Shown: positions 1-9,257 of the stretch, in pieces | How positions within the stretch are numbered: the stretch's first letter is position 1 | Layout: every line of letters begins with the position of its first letter | Origin: a bacterium | GTDB taxonomy: Bacteria > Planctomycetota > Planctomycetia > Isosphaerales > Isosphaeraceae | Assembly: GCA_016125085.1 (NCBI GenBank) | Contig: WGMM01000002.1 | Span: 186,001-250,000 of the forward strand | Length of the DNA stretch: 64,000 nucleotides | Direction: 5' to 3' | Program-made: the position numbers and the translations under genes | The notes under the pieces: generated by a model | What the model was told of the DNA's origin: nothing | The model's database searches: none | Seen by the model: only the letters and a program-made list of their open reading frames with translations

Positions 1-617
1 AGGCTGGCCATTTCGAGCATTTCGTCGTAGCTGATCGTATCGAGCTTGCGGGCGTCGGGCACGACGCGCGGGTCGGTCGTGTAAACGCCGTCAACATCTG
101 TGAAAATCTCGCAGGCCGCCGCGCCCAGCACGGCCGCCAGTGCCACGGCCGTGGTGTCGGAACCGCCGCGCCCGAGCGTGGTGATGTTGTAGTTCGAATC
201 TACCCCCTGAAAGCCGGCGACGATGACGATCTTGCCTTCGTCAAAAGCCGACTTCATCCGCTGGGTCGAGATGTTGCGGATGCGGGCTTTGGTGTGGAAG
301 CTGTCGGTGACGATGCCGATCTGGGCACCCGTAAAGCTGATCGAGGGCACGCCTTGCGACTGAATCGCCATCGCCATGAGGGCGACGGAGACCTGCTCGC
401 CGGTGGAAAGCAGCATGTCCAGCTCGCGGGCCGGGGGCCGGGGCGTGACCTGACGTGCCAGGGCGATGAGTTCGTCCGTGGAATGGCCCATGGCCGAGAC
501 GACCACGATCACCTGATGACCGCGATTGTGCTGATCGATCGCACGCCGCGCGGCTTCCTGAATCTTGGCGGCCGTGGCCACGCTGGTGCCGCCGAATTTC
601 TGAACCACGATCGCCAC
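1..617 (-). CDS. lysC: Aspartate kinase, N-terminal part (cut by window edge)
   Basis: Aspartokinase phosphorylates L-aspartate, the first step toward lysine, threonine, methionine and diaminopimelate. The minus strand reads from a GTG at 617-615 into a typical amino-acid-kinase N-terminus: the KFGGTS substrate/ATP-binding motif lies at residues 7-12, followed by [13 protein letters not shown], the [12 protein letters not shown] helix, and [13 protein letters not shown] and [12 protein letters not shown] blocks. A GGGAGAG ribosome site sits 8 bases upstream of the GTG. About 205 codons are visible; the rest of the catalytic domain and the ACT domains lie beyond position 1. The motif order makes the family secure. 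The start rests on the ribosome site and on alignment with family N-termini. Confidence 0.93.
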   Translation of the reverse strand, partial: MAIVVQKFGGTSVATAAKIQEAARRAIDQHNRGHQVIVVVSAMGHSTDELIALARQVTPRPPARELDMLLSTGEQVSVALMAMAIQSQGVPSISFTGAQIGIVTDSFHTKARIRNISTQRMKSAFDEGKIVIVAGFQGVDSNYNITTLGRGGSDTTAVALAAVLGAAACEIFTDVDGVYTTDPRVVPDARKLDTISYDEMLEMAS

Positions 618-1029
618 GAAAGCGCTCTCCCTGTCGATAGATACGACTTTGCCCGCAACATCCGGAAAATCGATCCGGAAATTCTAACCGAAATCGTCCG
701 AAAACGATATATCACGATGGATACGACCGAGCAGGAACAATCCTCCTTACCGGTCATCATGATCGCCGGGAAGCGGATCTTCGGAAGCGAATACCGAGTT
801 CCGAATCGCCTGGCAGAATTAGGGCCGGATCTTTCGCAAATTCATCCGAAAGCACTATCGCCCGAATCTGCCCAGAGAGACTTGAACAAGTCGAAAATCG
901 TTCGGAGCCGCTCCGCCTTCCGTTTCGCAATCCGTTCTGAAACTATGATTTCATCGAGTGTTGCGGCGACGCAAGCTGAAAGGAATCAGATCTGGAACGA
1001 AAATGCGGTTCAAGCCAACCGGCGAGTTA

Positions 1030-1100
1030 GATTTCGTTTTGCAATCGAATCTCATCTTATGAATTATGTGCAACTTACGACCGAATTACGAAACGAGATC
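1030..1100. repeat. 71-bp palindromic repeat, copy 1
   Basis: The left end GATTTCGTTTTGCAATCG is roughly the reverse complement of the right end GAATTACGAAACGAGATC, so the unit can fold into a long imperfect hairpin. A second copy of exactly the same length starts at 1180. The last 16 bases, GAATTACGAAACGAGATC without its first two, are identical in both copies, while the central bases have diverged. This is the layout of a REP- or MITE-like element. Function is unknown. Confidence 0.6.
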
Positions 1101-1179
1101 CGGGCCTGTCACAGGCGTGATCGCTATAGAGGCAACCGGTACGATGCGGAATCGTGGCCAGGGACGAAACGGCCAGAAG

Positions 1180-1250
1180 AATTCCGTTTCGCAATTGAAC
1201 CGCATCATATTACTCTAAAGCATTTTACGCCTGAATTACGAAACGAGATC
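1180..1250. repeat. 71-bp palindromic repeat, copy 2
   Basis: The left arm AATTCCGTTTCGCAATTGAA and right arm TGAATTACGAAACGAGATC are inverted relative to each other. The copy has the same length and orientation as 1030-1100, with a 79-bp spacer between the copies. Conserved arms and a drifting centre suggest that the palindrome, not a coding capacity, is what is maintained. Confidence 0.6.
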
Positions 1251-1445
1251 GGGTCCGTTTTCAAGCTCTGGTTCGAGCTTCGAAATTCATCGAATGCGAT
1301 GAATTTATCGATCTTCCGGAATTGGTCGAATCGATCGATTCGGATGCCTGACGGGGTTTGGTCGACGATTCGTCTTGTCATGCCTTTGACGGTCGCTTAA
1401 GCTTCGAAGCGTCGTTTCGTTGCCGAAATTCACGGAATTCCGCCC

Positions 1446-3416
1446 ATGCCAGATCAGCCTCCCGGCCGCGTGATCATCGAAAATCTCGAACCCGACGTCG
1501 ACAGCGGACGATTCCCTCTGGCTCGCTGCGTGGGCGACGAGATCGCCTGGTCGGTCGATCTGTTCGCGGACGGGCATGAGCACCTGGCAGGCGAAGTTGT
1601 CGTAAAGTCGCCTGAAGGATTCGTAAGAGAGTATCCGCTGCAAAGCGTCGGACATGGCATCGACCGCTACCGATCGCCGGAAATCAAATTCGAAAAAGTG
1701 GGTACATGGACGATCGACATCCATGCATGGATCGACCATTTCGCCACATGGAAGGACGAACTGCTCAAGAAGTACGAGGCTGAAGTACCGATCGGGCTTG
1801 AGCTTCGGGAAGGTGCGGCGATTGCGGCCCAGGCACAGGCCAAGGCCGTGTACAACGGCGACTACGAGAGTGCGGCCCACATCAGGAGCTGCAAAGAAGC
1901 TCTGGAAAATGAGACTTTGCCGCTGGCAGAACGAGTTCGCACGGCCGAGGATCCGAAGCTGGAAGAACTGATGCGGATGTTCGCCCCGCGCGAACCGCTG
2001 AGCACCCTGGAAACGCCCCGAAAGGTGCGGGTCGATCGCGAACGTGCCGTTTTCGGAGCCTGGTATGAGCTGTTTCCCCGGTCAGCGGCGTTCGAGCCTG
2101 GCCGGCACGGCACGTTTCGCGACGTGATCCGCCGCCTCGACCAGATCGAGGCCATGGGCTTCGACATCATCTACCTGCCGCCGATCCACCCGATCGGGCG
2201 GAAGTTCCGCAAAGGGCCGAACAACTCGCTGGAAGCCGGCCCGAACGACCCGGGCAGCCCCTGGGCGATCGGTTCGGAACTGGGCGGGCATACGGCGATT
2301 CACCCGGAACTCGGCACGGAAGAGGACTTTCGGGATCTGGTACGCGAAACTCAGGCGCGGGGCATGGAAATCGCCCTGGACATCGCGTTCCAGTGCGCGC
2401 CGGACCACCCCTGGGTGCGTGATCATCCGGAGTGGTTCCGCATCCGGCCCGACGGGTCGATCCGCTACGCCGAGAATCCGCCGAAGAAGTATCAGGACAT
2501 CCACCCGCTGAATTTCGAATCGGCAGACTGGCGGAACTTGTGGAATGCCCTGCGCGACGTGTTCCTGCACTGGGCCCGGCAGGGGGTAAAAGTCTTCCGG
2601 GTCGACAATCCCCACACGAAGCCGTTTCCTTTCTGGGAATGGTGTCTGGAGGAAGTGCGCCGTGACCATCCGGACGTCATTTTCCTTTCCGAGGCCTTCA
2701 CCCGGCCCAAGCTGATGAAGCGGCTGGCCAAGGCGGGGTTCACGCAGTCCTATACCTACTTCACCTGGCGAAACGACAAGCAGGGGCTGACGGAATACTT
2801 CACGGAGCTGACGCGAACGGAATGCCGCGAATACCTGCGGCCGAACCTGTTCGCCAACACGCCCGACATCCTGCACGCTTTTCTGCAGGATGGCGGCCCG
2901 GCGGCGTTCCGGATCCGGGCGATTCTGGCGGCGACGCTGGGCGCGACATACGGCATCTACGGGCCGCCGTACGAGTTATGCGAAAACGTGCCGGTGAAGC
3001 ACGGCAGCGAGGAATATCTCGATTCGGAGAAGTATGAGGTGAGGTTCTGGGACAGGGAGCGTCCGGGGAACATTTCCGGCCTGATCGGTCATTTGAACCG
3101 GATCCGCAAAGCGAACCCGGCCCTGCACCGCAACGATTCGCTGGCGTTCCACGAAGTGAACGCACCGGAATTGATCGCCTATTCGAAAATGACGGCTGAC
3201 CGGAACGACCGGTTACTGACCGTGGTGAATCTCGACCCGCACTGTACGCGGGCCGGGATGGTGACGATCCCGCTGACCCACTTCGATCTTTCCGCGGAGC
3301 GCGATTATGCCGTACGCGACCTGCTGACTGGCGACGTCTACCGCTGGCACGGGCCGACGAATTATGTGGAACTCTCGCCGGAACGGACGGCGCATGTGTT
3401 CCGGATCGAGGAATGA
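1446..3416 (+). CDS. glgE: GlgE: alpha-1,4-glucan:maltose-1-phosphate maltosyltransferase
   Basis: GlgE is a GH13_3 enzyme that transfers maltose from alpha-maltose-1-phosphate onto alpha-1,4-glucan chains in the cytoplasm. The 656-aa length fits the family. An N-terminal beta-sandwich/helical region (about 1-190) precedes the TIM barrel. The catalytic nucleophile is D387 in KVFRVDNPHTK, and the acid/base is E416 in FLSEAFTRPK; the barrel strand LDIAFQCAPDHPWV precedes them. The C-terminal beta domain ends at the stop. The stop overlaps the start of the maltokinase gene by ATGA, so the two are translationally coupled and the kinase supplies the donor. No Shine-Dalgarno is obvious before ATG 1446, but the family N-terminus begins there. 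Confidence 0.93.
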   Translation: MPDQPPGRVIIENLEPDVDSGRFPLARCVGDEIAWSVDLFADGHEHLAGEVVVKSPEGFVREYPLQSVGHGIDRYRSPEIKFEKVGTWTIDIHAWIDHFATWKDELLKKYEAEVPIGLELREGAAIAAQAQAKAVYNGDYESAAHIRSCKEALENETLPLAERVRTAEDPKLEELMRMFAPREPLSTLETPRKVRVDRERAVFGAWYELFPRSAAFEPGRHGTFRDVIRRLDQIEAMGFDIIYLPPIHPIGRKFRKGPNNSLEAGPNDPGSPWAIGSELGGHTAIHPELGTEEDFRDLVRETQARGMEIALDIAFQCAPDHPWVRDHPEWFRIRPDGSIRYAENPPKKYQDIHPLNFESADWRNLWNALRDVFLHWARQGVKVFRVDNPHTKPFPFWEWCLEEVRRDHPDVIFLSEAFTRPKLMKRLAKAGFTQSYTYFTWRNDKQGLTEYFTELTRTECREYLRPNLFANTPDILHAFLQDGGPAAFRIRAILAATLGATYGIYGPPYELCENVPVKHGSEEYLDSEKYEVRFWDRERPGNISGLIGHLNRIRKANPALHRNDSLAFHEVNAPELIAYSKMTADRNDRLLTVVNLDPHCTRAGMVTIPLTHFDLSAERDYAVRDLLTGDVYRWHGPTNYVELSPERTAHVFRIEE

Positions 3417-5050
3417 AGCGAAGGGCGTCTCGAAACGGCTTCGGATCGATATCGAAGGATGGGCGCAGGTCGAAGATGCGAAACGAATTCCGCCTGAACA
3501 CGAACGATCCCGAAGTGGTCGCCTGGCTCGAAAAGACGGCCCTGCCCGACTGGATCCGCAAACGCCGCTGGTTCGCGGGCGACCGGACGGCGGTATCGCC
3601 CCGGCTCCGGTTCGAGGAACTCGGGCAATCGGCCGACGGATTGATTCTGGGGCTCGTGGCGACGATGTTCGAGCCGCACGCATCGGCCCCTTATCTGCTG
3701 GCACTGTATGCGCTTCCGGCACATGAGGCCGCGGCGATCGATCCACACTCCCGGATCGCTGAAATACCGGACGGATTCATGGCTGAGAAAGCCATTCTGA
3801 CCGATGCGGCGTTTTCCGATCCGGGCCGACTGGCGCTACAGCGACTGACGACGGGCGAGTCTTCGCTGAACTGGAGCTTCGGCACGGTCAAAGGACGTGT
3901 GTTCGAGAGACGCCACAGCGAAAGCCAGCCGCGCGACTGGCAAGGAAATTCGAAGGCTCTGGCGGGGACGGAGCAGTCCAATACGAGCCTCGTCTACGGC
4001 AATGCGGCGATTCTGAAGCTGCTGCGCCGCCCAGGCTCGCCCGGGTTCCCGAACCCGGATGTGGAAATCCCCCTGGCCCTGAGCGTGACCACGGCCGAGC
4101 CGCTGACGCCGCCCGTGATCGGAGTCATTCAGGCAGGCGACGATTCGGCGGGGCTGATTCTGGCTACGCTGTGCCGCTATCTGCCCGATGCGACGACAGG
4201 CTGGGACATGGCCCTGAAAGCCGCGAAAGCCGCTTTGACCGCACCTGACGGATTGATCGAGCAAACGGCCGACGACGCCAGGTTAGGTCGGGATCTGGCG
4301 ATACGGACGGCGGAACTTCATCAGGCCCTGAGCCGGATCCCAGACAACGACGCCTTCGCCCCCGTGCCGATTCGCCCGGCGGACCTAAGAAAATTGAGCC
4401 AGGATCTGAAAAACTGGAGCCAGGGAATCCTGACGAAGATCGATTTGCGGAAAGATGCCTGCGGCTCGGCTGGAATCACTGAACGCCTGGAATGGGTCGT
4501 CAGGAATTCGGCCAAAATCGAGGCGATTTTCGACCGGCTTGCCCCGGGCGACCGGTTCGACGCTGACAAGACGCTTTTCTTCGCGGCCCGGCATCATGGC
4601 GATTATCACCTGGGGCAGGTTTTATGGAGCGAAGACCTCGGCTGGCAGGTGATCGACTTCGAAGGTGAGCCGAACCGCGACATCGAGGAACGCCGCCGCA
4701 AGGCGATCGCCTTACGCGACGTGGCGGGCATGGTGCGATCGTTCGATTACGCCGAGGCCGTGGCGTGCCGCGAAGCGAATGCGGACGCGTCGCAGAAGGA
4801 AAGTGCCCGAAACTGGCGCGACCGCGTGAGCGACACCTTCGTGCACACCTGGTTCGCGATGGTGGGCGATGTGGAGCACGAGATTTTCCCCCTGATCCCG
4901 GCGGACTATCGGCTGCGGAAGGCGGTTCTCGATGCCTTCGTGCTCGAAAAGAATCTCTATGAACTGGTTTACGAAATGGACTTCCGGCCGGACTGGATCG
5001 AAGTGCCCTTGAACGCACTCATGGAACTGCTGGAGATTGACTCAGGCTGA
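3413..5050 (+). CDS. mak: Maltokinase (Mak/Pep2), maker of maltose-1-phosphate
   Basis: This enzyme phosphorylates maltose with ATP to give maltose-1-phosphate, the GlgE donor. It shows the maltokinase N-cap (LPDWIRKRRWFAGD, about residues 42-55) and the aminoglycoside-phosphotransferase-like catalytic loop HGDYHLGQ (H395, D397) followed by the metal-binding D415 in VIDFEGEP. At 545 aa it is longer than stand-alone actinobacterial enzymes. The first start overlaps the glgE stop (ATGA). An internal ATG at 3476 begins MRNEFRLNTND, closer to the usual domain start, so the first 21 residues may be untranslated. No trehalose synthase domain is fused and no treS lies beside it; the maltose source must be encoded elsewhere. 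Confidence 0.88.
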   Translation: MKRRASRNGFGSISKDGRRSKMRNEFRLNTNDPEVVAWLEKTALPDWIRKRRWFAGDRTAVSPRLRFEELGQSADGLILGLVATMFEPHASAPYLLALYALPAHEAAAIDPHSRIAEIPDGFMAEKAILTDAAFSDPGRLALQRLTTGESSLNWSFGTVKGRVFERRHSESQPRDWQGNSKALAGTEQSNTSLVYGNAAILKLLRRPGSPGFPNPDVEIPLALSVTTAEPLTPPVIGVIQAGDDSAGLILATLCRYLPDATTGWDMALKAAKAALTAPDGLIEQTADDARLGRDLAIRTAELHQALSRIPDNDAFAPVPIRPADLRKLSQDLKNWSQGILTKIDLRKDACGSAGITERLEWVVRNSAKIEAIFDRLAPGDRFDADKTLFFAARHHGDYHLGQVLWSEDLGWQVIDFEGEPNRDIEERRRKAIALRDVAGMVRSFDYAEAVACREANADASQKESARNWRDRVSDTFVHTWFAMVGDVEHEIFPLIPADYRLRKAVLDAFVLEKNLYELVYEMDFRPDWIEVPLNALMELLEIDSG

Positions 5051-5283
5051 GCACGGGCGAAGGCTGTCTATTTCGAACTCGCTGTCAAGATGGGCGATGC
5101 GCGTCAGAATCGAAAAGTTCCCGCGCCGGTCGAAACCGATTCGTTCCGATTCGGGCTCGACAAAATTCGATAAAGGATTATGAATGATCGTGCGAGGATC
5201 GTGCGCGGCGACGGCCATGATGGCTGACGGCAGCCGCGGACGCTTCAGGACGATTTCACGGACGAACGACGGACCAGACCGCC

Positions 5284-6549
5284 ATGATGCGCTGGGGAAT
5301 CCTGCAACGCTACGTTGCCAAAGAAGTGTTCAGGTCATTCCTGATGGCCCTGATCGCGCTGACGACGATTCTCGTCCTGTTCGTCCTGGTCGCTAAGGCC
5401 GCGACGGCGGGGCTTTCGCCGATGGATATGGCCAAGCTCATCCCGCTGGTCATACCCGGCACGGTGCCCTATACGGCTCCGGTGGCACTGCTGTTCGCCG
5501 TGAGCGTGGCCTATGGCCGCCTGGCCAGCGACAACGAAGTGATCGCCGTGAAGGCTTGCGGACTTTCGGCCATGACCGTGATCTGGCCGACTTTGACCAT
5601 GGCTACGGTCATCAGCTTCGGCCTGCTGGTAATGACTCAAGACCTGATTCCCAAGGCGAACCGGCAGCTGGCCCTGACCCTGTTCGGCGAGCTGGAATCG
5701 AACTTCTACAAGGTGCTGAAGAAGCAGCGGGAATTCGATAACCCGCAGATGCCGTTTCTGATCAAAGTGCGTGACGTGCTGGAAGACAACACGATGGTCG
5801 AGCCGATCTTCAAGCACCGGGCCCCCGGCGGCAGCGCCGATCCGAACGAGCCGAAGCGGTTCGATCTGGTGGTTCAGGCAAGTACAGCCAAGCTGAATTT
5901 CGACTTCGACAAACGCGTGGCCCGGGTGCACCTTGTCGACAGCGAAACGCAGTCGAGCGCCATGGGGGAAGCGGGCGGCGAAGTCAGCAGGGCCCTGATC
6001 AACGACGAATATCTGGAAATCCCTCTGCCCGATAACTTCATGAAGGGCGGCATGGCCGATCAGAGGCCCAAGCAACCGCAGGAACTGACCAGCGGCGAGC
6101 TGGTGGAAAACATCGAACGCTTCGACCACCTCATGAAAACCGAGCGGGCCAAGCATGCCGTGGCGGCCGCCATGTGGATCGCCTCGGGACGGATCGGCCG
6201 GGTGGACTGGTACCACATGAAGAGCGTGTCGATCGACTATGCCTATTGGGACGGCGAAATGGCCAAGGCCGAGACCGAACGCTACATGCGGTCGGCCCAG
6301 GCGTTCGGGCCGCTGATGTTCGTCCTGATCGGCGCCCCGGTCGGAATCCTGTTCGCCCGGCGCGACTTTCTCAGCGCCTTCATGACATGCTTCCTGCCGA
6401 TCGTACTGCTCTACTACCCCCTGCTGCTGCTGGGCGTGAATCTGGGCAAGGAGCAGATCCTCCACCCGATGTATTCGATGTGGATGGGCAATGCCGTTCT
6501 GGCCGCCATCGGCCTGCTCTTCGCCATGCCGCCGGTGACGAAGCACTGA
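5284..6549 (+). CDS. LptF/LptG (YjgP/YjgQ) family permease 1
   Basis: A predicted inner-membrane subunit of the type that, with the LptB ATPase, extracts lipopolysaccharide and feeds the Lpt bridge. The 421-aa protein has the family layout: an N-terminal cytoplasmic helix (ILQRYVAKEVFRSF) running into TM1, TM2 and TM3 within about residues 1-130, including the family-like segment AVSVAYGRLASDNEVIAVKACG. A long periplasmic beta-jellyroll-like region covers about 140-330, and three TM helices lie at the C-terminus (about 340-415). A related permease follows 76 bp downstream, as expected for an LptF/LptG pair. Which of the two is F or G cannot be decided here. No lptB is in the window. Confidence 0.82.
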   Translation: MMRWGILQRYVAKEVFRSFLMALIALTTILVLFVLVAKAATAGLSPMDMAKLIPLVIPGTVPYTAPVALLFAVSVAYGRLASDNEVIAVKACGLSAMTVIWPTLTMATVISFGLLVMTQDLIPKANRQLALTLFGELESNFYKVLKKQREFDNPQMPFLIKVRDVLEDNTMVEPIFKHRAPGGSADPNEPKRFDLVVQASTAKLNFDFDKRVARVHLVDSETQSSAMGEAGGEVSRALINDEYLEIPLPDNFMKGGMADQRPKQPQELTSGELVENIERFDHLMKTERAKHAVAAAMWIASGRIGRVDWYHMKSVSIDYAYWDGEMAKAETERYMRSAQAFGPLMFVLIGAPVGILFARRDFLSAFMTCFLPIVLLYYPLLLLGVNLGKEQILHPMYSMWMGNAVLAAIGLLFAMPPVTKH

Positions 6550-6625
6550 CGCCCGAATTGTCCGAATCGAAGAGGTTCCCGAAGGTCATGGACGCAGTGT
6601 CGCTCACGAACGAAAGGCCCAGGCG

Positions 6626-7789
6626 ATGACGATCCTCGACCGCCAGCGCTACTGGGCCTATGCCAAGGCTTACGTGATCTGCTTCACGTCGATGACGAGC
6701 CTTTACGTCATCATCGACGCGTTCACCAACCTCGACGAATTCACCAAGATCAACGACACGCCGGGTAAGCTCGCCGCGTTCATGTCGCGGTACTACGCCG
6801 TGCGCACGACGATGATCTACGACAAGCTCTGCGGCGTGATCGGCATGATGGCCGCGATTTTCACGGTGACATGGGTGCAGCGCAACAACGAACTCCTGGC
6901 CATGCTGGCCGCCGGTATCAGCGCGCCACGGGTCATCCGCCCGGTCATGATCTCCGGGGCACTCGTGAGCACGATCGCCGTAGCCAATCAAGAATTGCTG
7001 CTGCCCCGATTCGCCAACGAACTGCAGAAATATCCGGACGACGACGGCCGCCAGCTCGTGCGCGTCTACGGCCGATACGACTCGAACCGGGTCTACCTGC
7101 ACTCCTCAGGCCCGTTCGCCGACCGTAACAACCTGACGATCGCCAACCTGTACGTGACCTTCCCCGTCTCGCTCTTCGGCGTGACTGGCGAAATGTCTTC
7201 GCGCATGGCCTATTACATTCCGCCGGACCACCCGACAGCGCCTATGAAGGGCGGCTGGCTCATGCGCAGCGCCAAGCTCACGCCACCCTCGCTGACCGGC
7301 ACCGAACCTGTCCTGGTGAAGCTCGACGCCAAGAATCTCGAAGGCTTCCCGCCGCCCAAGAACGCCTCGGAAGAAGTCGGCGAAGTCTACTTTCTTCAGA
7401 GTTCCGCCAACTTCTTCACTCTGATCCGCAAGCCCTCGGAATGGTACCAGTTCGCAGGCACCGCCGAGCTGATCACGGCCCTGAACGACCCTTCCAACGA
7501 ACACGAAAAGAAAGACATCGCCATCTACCTGCACCAGCGCAACCTTCGTCCCGGCCTGGCTTTCGCCCTCATGGCCCTTTCCATGCCCCTGGTGCTCGGC
7601 GGCTTCGCACGCAATACGTATCTGAACCTCGGCTTCTCGGTGGCTACTTCGGCCGCGTTTTACGCCAGCCTCTTCGCCTGCCAGTATCTGGCCGGCCATG
7701 GCATCTTCCGGCCGGAAATGTCGGCCTGGATTCCCATGATCGGCTTCGGCACCCTGGCCGTCGCCCGCTGGGACAAGATCAAGACCTGA
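6626..7789 (+). CDS. LptF/LptG (YjgP/YjgQ) family permease 2
   Basis: The second member of the pair, 387 aa, with the same architecture: TM1 at about 12-30, then TM helices around 70-90 and 100-125 (IGMMAAIFTVTWVQRNNELLAMLAAGIS is the conserved cytoplasmic-loop block). A periplasmic domain covers about 140-295, and three C-terminal TM helices begin at RPGLAFALMALSMPLVLGG. Compared with permease 1 the N-terminal helices are more divergent. The pair probably forms the heterodimeric LPS-extracting permease and is likely co-transcribed. Family assignment is good; substrate is inferred from family, and outer-membrane lipid transport in planctomycetes is the natural reading. Confidence 0.75.
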   Translation: MTILDRQRYWAYAKAYVICFTSMTSLYVIIDAFTNLDEFTKINDTPGKLAAFMSRYYAVRTTMIYDKLCGVIGMMAAIFTVTWVQRNNELLAMLAAGISAPRVIRPVMISGALVSTIAVANQELLLPRFANELQKYPDDDGRQLVRVYGRYDSNRVYLHSSGPFADRNNLTIANLYVTFPVSLFGVTGEMSSRMAYYIPPDHPTAPMKGGWLMRSAKLTPPSLTGTEPVLVKLDAKNLEGFPPPKNASEEVGEVYFLQSSANFFTLIRKPSEWYQFAGTAELITALNDPSNEHEKKDIAIYLHQRNLRPGLAFALMALSMPLVLGGFARNTYLNLGFSVATSAAFYASLFACQYLAGHGIFRPEMSAWIPMIGFGTLAVARWDKIKT

Positions 7790-8022
7790 GCCAGCGACCG
7801 GTCGGTACTTTCGCCAGGCTTTCGATCATCCGAATCGATCGGTTTCTTCGCCGGGCAGACGCTTCGGGTCTATGGACCTTTCGGTATTTCGCGTAAGATT
7901 CAGTTCGATCATGTACATCGAACCGGATGGAGATCGCGACCGATTCATGACTGCATGCATTGGTTCATGGCGATTCGTCCGGAAATTCGTTTCGTGGCCT
8001 TCTCAAAACGCGAAAGATTCCC

Positions 8023-9108
8023 ATGGACCTTCAGACGACGGCCCTGTTTCTGATCGGAATCGTCCTGCTGATCGCCGGGGCTGAAGCGATCGTGCGGGGG
8101 GCTTCGCGTCTGGCCGCGGCGTTCGGCATTTCGCCCCTGGTGATCGGGCTCACGATCGTGGCCATGGGGACGAGTGCTCCGGAACTGGCCGTGAGCGTTC
8201 AGGCGGCCTTGAAGGGCTCTGCCGATATCGCCCTGGGCAACGTCGTCGGCAGCAATATTTTCAATGTGCTGATGATACTCGGGTTAAGTGCGGCGATCGC
8301 CCCTCTGGTCGTGAATCAGCAGCTGATCCGGCTGGACGTTCCCCTGATGGTCTGCATATCGATCCTGACCCTCTTCTTCGCCCAGGACGGCCGAATTGGA
8401 CGCCGCGAAGGGGCGATTCTCATTCTGGGGCTGGTCGCTTACACTTCGTTTCTCATTCGCATGAGCGTTCGGGAATCGAAAGAAATCCAGAAGGAATACG
8501 AGCAGGAATTCGGCGAAAAGCCGAAAGGCAGCGGTCAACTGATTTCGAATCTCATTCTGGTGATCGTCGGTCTGGCGATGCTCATGGCCGGTTCGCGCTG
8601 GCTGGTGGCCGGGGCAGTGGCCGTGGCGCAGTCGATGGGCGTAAGCGAGCTGATCATCGCCCTGACGGTGATCGCCGGCGGAACGTCGCTGCCGGAAGTC
8701 GCCACTTCCGTCATGGCTACCTTGCGGGGCGAGCGCGATATCGCCGTCGGCAATGCCATCGGCAGTTGCCTTTTCAACATTCTCGGCATTCTCGGATTCA
8801 CGGCGATCGTGGCCCCGGGGGGCATATCGGTTTCCACGGCCGCGCTTCGGTTCGACATTCCCGTCATGATCGCCGTGAGCATCGCGTGCCTGCCCATCTT
8901 TTTCTCGGGCTTTCGCATCGCCCGCTGGGAAGGCATTCTCTTCCTGGCATATTATGTCTTCTACACAAGTTATCTGATTCTCGACGCCACCGATCACGAC
9001 GCCCTGCCCGCCTTCAGTTCGGTCATGCAGGCGTTCGTCCTGCCGCTTACGATGATCACGCTCGGAGTGCTGGCCTGGCGCTCGATTCCGAAACGGGTGG
9101 AAGCCTGA
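8023..9108 (+). CDS. CaCA-family calcium/cation:Na+ (H+) antiporter, YrbG-like
   Basis: A 361-aa inner-membrane exchanger with two homologous halves, the hallmark of the Ca2+/cation antiporter superfamily. The alpha-1 repeat contains GTSAPEL (residues 49-55) followed by GNVVGSNIFN. The alpha-2 repeat contains GGTSLPEVATS (about 219-229) followed by GNAIGSCLFN. The two PE motifs supply the ion-binding glutamates. An acidic/charged cytoplasmic loop (about 150-170) separates the halves. About ten hydrophobic helices are visible. The frame extends upstream to 7960, but the segment before ATG 8023 is polar and unlike the family, so the start MDLQTTALFLIG is preferred. Whether it exchanges Na+ or H+ for Ca2+ is not readable. 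Confidence 0.9.
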   Translation: MDLQTTALFLIGIVLLIAGAEAIVRGASRLAAAFGISPLVIGLTIVAMGTSAPELAVSVQAALKGSADIALGNVVGSNIFNVLMILGLSAAIAPLVVNQQLIRLDVPLMVCISILTLFFAQDGRIGRREGAILILGLVAYTSFLIRMSVRESKEIQKEYEQEFGEKPKGSGQLISNLILVIVGLAMLMAGSRWLVAGAVAVAQSMGVSELIIALTVIAGGTSLPEVATSVMATLRGERDIAVGNAIGSCLFNILGILGFTAIVAPGGISVSTAALRFDIPVMIAVSIACLPIFFSGFRIARWEGILFLAYYVFYTSYLILDATDHDALPAFSSVMQAFVLPLTMITLGVLAWRSIPKRVEA

Positions 9109-9257
9109 TCGACCCGGCGGCGGCGAGCGAACGAATTTCGGACGATCGCTGCGTCACGGACGTGAACATCGCTCGTAAAAGCTGCGTTGTCCAGCATGGC
9201 GTGGACGCCGCCGGGAAATACGTTCGACATTCGCATTGCGATTCAGGATCGATAAAA

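Larger units (their letters stand above)
618..1445. other. Non-coding gap between divergent lysC and glgE
   Basis: This 828-bp stretch has no convincing gene. A long plus-strand frame crosses it but begins inside antisense lysC and has arginine-rich, family-free sequence. The gap is more AT-rich than its surroundings. It holds two 71-bp palindromic repeats (listed separately) and a third short copy of their left arm (CCGTTTCGCAATCCG, about 920-934). Promoters for the two divergent genes should lie here; none was clear enough to call. Confidence 0.6.

Noticed and set aside
294..1400. Long plus-strand frame across the lysC-glgE gap
   Set aside because: It begins antisense to lysC, has Arg-rich, family-free composition and includes the palindromic repeats; it is a chance open frame in GC-rich DNA.
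5335..6546. 403-aa minus-strand frame inside the first LptF/G gene
   Set aside because: It is the antisense shadow of the permease gene: repetitive His/Gln/Asp-rich sequence, no known domain.
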